From Pseudomonadaceae bacterium UBA5811 (GTDB lineage Bacteria > Pseudomonadota > Gammaproteobacteria > Pseudomonadales > Pseudomonadaceae): 6,513 nucleotides of DNA. The DNA lies in assembly GCA_002417905.1 (NCBI GenBank), contig DIDB01000098.1:1-6513 (forward strand), read 5' to 3'. The translations under genes were made by a program, and so were the position numbers. Positions 5,404 through 6,513 of this stretch are shown piece by piece. The stretch's first letter is position 1. Each line of letters starts with the position of its first letter. The notes under the pieces are model-generated. The model searched no databases, was not told the DNA's origin, and saw only the letters and a list, made by a program, of their open reading frames with translations.

Positions 5404-5850
5404 TCAGGGCAGATACAGGGCCATCCGCTGCATCAGCCCAGCGGCCATGACCTCGCCTTCCAGCCGGACCAAGCTGCCGGTGGGCATGACCAGCGGCGCC
5501 TCGCCGGTCAGCAGCCCGGCCAGCTCGCCGACAAAGTCCTGATGGGTAACCAGCAGCAGATGTTCACCCTCAAAGGCATCCAGCCGGGCCAGTGCCTGGC
5601 GGGCCGGGGCTTCCGGCACAATCCAGTCAACGGTCTGCCATGGCCCGGCATAACCCAGCACTTCACGGACCAGCTGTGCCGATTGCTGGGCGCGAACCAG
5701 CGGACTGACCAGCATCCGCTCCAGTGGCTGCCCGCCAAGCTGCCTGCTCGTGGCGCGGATTTCCTGACAGCCCCGGGGGGTCAGCTCCCGAACCGCATCA
5801 GTGGTAACACGGGGTTCTGCCTCACCGTGGCGCAATAACCAGAGCGTCAT
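5404..5850 (-). CDS. sixA: Phosphohistidine phosphatase SixA
   Basis: A cytoplasmic histidine-phosphatase superfamily protein of 148 residues (E. coli SixA is 161). It removes phosphate from phosphohistidine; in E. coli the targets are the HPt domain of ArcB and the nitrogen PTS protein NPr. The RHG signature is at the extreme N-terminus (MTLWLLRHGEAEP, nucleophile His8, Arg7). A second phosphate-binding Arg53 lies in SPLVRAQQSA, and the second His, 103, is in LLVTHQDFVGEL. This compact, early-RHG layout is typical of SixA rather than larger phosphoglycerate mutases. Start: the ATG at 5850 has GGGGAA about six bases upstream and puts RHG where the family has it; the frame is open further upstream but overlaps the DUF4389 gene. 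Its start is 13 bp after the DUF4389 stop, so the two are very likely cotranscribed. Confidence 0.93.
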   Translation of the reverse strand: MTLWLLRHGEAEPRVTTDAVRELTPRGCQEIRATSRQLGGQPLERMLVSPLVRAQQSAQLVREVLGYAGPWQTVDWIVPEAPARQALARLDAFEGEHLLLVTHQDFVGELAGLLTGEAPLVMPTGSLVRLEGEVMAAGLMQRMALYLP

Positions 5851-5863
5851 GTTATTCCCCGGC

Positions 5864-6175
5864 TCAGACCGGTTTTCTGGAAGCAGGCTCAACATCTGCC
5901 GGCCGGGGTTGTGGCCAGTCCGATAGCGGCCAGGGCTTCTGCTCGGTATTGAACGTCCAGAACCGGCCGGTCTGGGCCATGTACTGGCTGACGCTGTCAC
6001 CCAGCGCCATCAGCTCCGGACTGGCGGCTCCCCGGGCCAGCCGGAGCACCAGCTGGACCACAACGATACCCAGCAGCACCACTTCAGCCACCTGCCAGGC
6101 CAGAAAAAAGACCAGCATCCAGACAATCCGCAGGATCAGGGTTTCCCAGTCCACTGACTGGTCATAATGATTCAT
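5864..6175 (-). CDS. DUF4389 membrane protein
   Basis: A small membrane protein of 103 residues matching the DUF4389 family, whose function is unknown. A long hydrophobic stretch (about 13-48, probably two close membrane segments or a hairpin) is followed by a cytoplasmic-looking part with the conserved features GDSVSQYMAQTGRF (59-72), FNTE and PWPLSDWP (81-88), then a Pro-rich charged tail. Start: the ATG at 6175 has GGAG six bases upstream; the ATG at 6187 would add four residues and lacks a good site. It sits 26 bp after gpsA and 13 bp before sixA. From memory, the same trio occurs in Pseudomonas and relatives, which hints at a membrane-linked partner role, but no function can be stated. 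Confidence 0.85.
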   Translation of the reverse strand: MNHYDQSVDWETLILRIVWMLVFFLAWQVAEVVLLGIVVVQLVLRLARGAASPELMALGDSVSQYMAQTGRFWTFNTEQKPWPLSDWPQPRPADVEPASRKPV

Positions 6176-6190
6176 GGCACACTCCATGGA

Positions 6191-6220
6191 AAACCGGCCG
6201 TTCAGAAACCGGCCGAAGAA
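6191..6220. repeat. Short tandem repeat across the gpsA stop
   Basis: AAACCGGCCG occurs at 6191-6200 and again at 6206-6215, a 15-bp period spanning the gpsA stop codon and the start of the 26-bp gap to the DUF4389 gene. GGCCGG-type words are frequent throughout this sequence, so the repeat may only reflect composition. Confidence 0.4.
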
Positions 6221-6513
6221 ATAAAATCCACATCCGTCTTGGGTTCACTGACCATCAGCATTTCAATGACCTGGTCCAGAGTATGGTTCTCGAACAGGAC
6301 CGCGTGCAATCCGGCCACCAGCGGCATGTAAATGCCCAGCTCTCCGGCTTTGGCCTTGAGCACCCGCAGCGTATTGACCCCCTCGGCCACCTCGCCCAGC
6401 CGCTCGACAGCCGCCTCCAGGCTGAGCCCCTCACCCAGTGCCCAGCCCACCTGGTAGTTGCGGCTTTTGGGCGATGAGCAGGTCACGATCAGATCACCGA
6501 CGCCGGCCAGCCC
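6202..6513 (-). CDS. gpsA: Glycerol-3-phosphate dehydrogenase [NAD(P)+] GpsA, C-terminal part
   Basis: The gene runs off the right edge; 103 C-terminal residues are present, read from base 6513. GpsA reduces dihydroxyacetone phosphate to sn-glycerol 3-phosphate, the first step of phospholipid synthesis. The fragment begins with [12 protein letters not shown] and SPKSRN, the conserved block of the helical substrate-binding domain; the Arg-Asn pair contacts the substrate and cofactor in characterised homologues. It continues with [24 protein letters not shown] and a short, variable tail ending SSAGF. The GTG at 6486 (IVTC) is internal. It heads the probable gpsA-DUF4389-sixA transcription unit. 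The N-terminal Rossmann domain is outside the window. Confidence 0.95.
   Translation of the reverse strand, partial: GLAGVGDLIVTCSSPKSRNYQVGWALGEGLSLEAAVERLGEVAEGVNTLRVLKAKAGELGIYMPLVAGLHAVLFENHTLDQVIEMLMVSEPKTDVDFISSAGF

Noticed and set aside
5400..5410. GCCC-TCA-GGGC palindrome around the sixA stop codon
   Set aside because: Only a 4-bp stem with a 3-nt loop and no T-tract; this is expected by chance in GC-rich sequence.
4677..5450. A 257-codon plus-strand frame antisense to ydiK
   Set aside because: The composition (Q, H, P, G-rich) is the mirror of Leu/Ala/Val-rich membrane codons. It has no ribosome binding site or recognisable domain.
1..6513. A hidden defence, CRISPR, mobile or biosynthetic system
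   Set aside because: Almost every base is accounted for by eight conserved chromosomal genes with short spacers. No repeat array, terminal inverted repeats, tRNA-linked site, integrase or unusual composition is visible.

Overview
This is a GC-rich window of ordinary, chromosome-like gammaproteobacterial sequence. The protein families and the gpsA/DUF4389/sixA cluster fit the Pseudomonadales/Oceanospirillales side of the class; I do not assign a genus. There are no mobile elements, CRISPR repeats, tRNA or rRNA genes, or signs of recent transfer. Base composition and codon habits look uniform throughout.

Layout: (1) 1-310 (+), the C-terminal end of the membrane metalloprotease HtpX. (2) 330-366, a perfect 16-bp hairpin with T-tracts on both strands, serving as a shared terminator for htpX and the convergent helicase gene. 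(3) 386-2035 (-), a DeaD/CsdA-type DEAD-box RNA helicase with a DbpA-type RNA-binding domain at its C-terminus. (4) 2036-2326, the only sizeable non-coding gap. It holds a likely extended -10 promoter and a leader of about 215 nt for deaD, ending in an inverted-repeat structure that covers the ribosome binding site. (5) 2327-3094 (-), a spermidine-synthase-fold protein that lacks several aminopropyltransferase residues. (6) About 110 bp of divergent spacer with repeated TGTCCGG motifs, then 3205-4200 (+), an RssA-type patatin-like hydrolase. (7) 4182-5267 (-), a YdiK-type AI-2E family membrane protein that overlaps rssA tail-to-tail by 19 bp and has its own promoter. (8) 5404-6513 (-), an operon-like run of gpsA (partial), a DUF4389 membrane protein and the phosphohistidine phosphatase gene sixA.

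These are mainly housekeeping functions: membrane protein quality control, RNA remodelling, phospholipid precursor synthesis, phosphorelay dephosphorylation and lipid hydrolysis. I see no new multi-gene system. The most interesting signals are regulatory. The mRNAs of both deaD and the spermidine-synthase-like gene can fold so that the Shine-Dalgarno sequence lies in a stem, and the deaD leader also has a competing hairpin that could make it a switch. These are structure predictions by eye and need folding and comparative tests.
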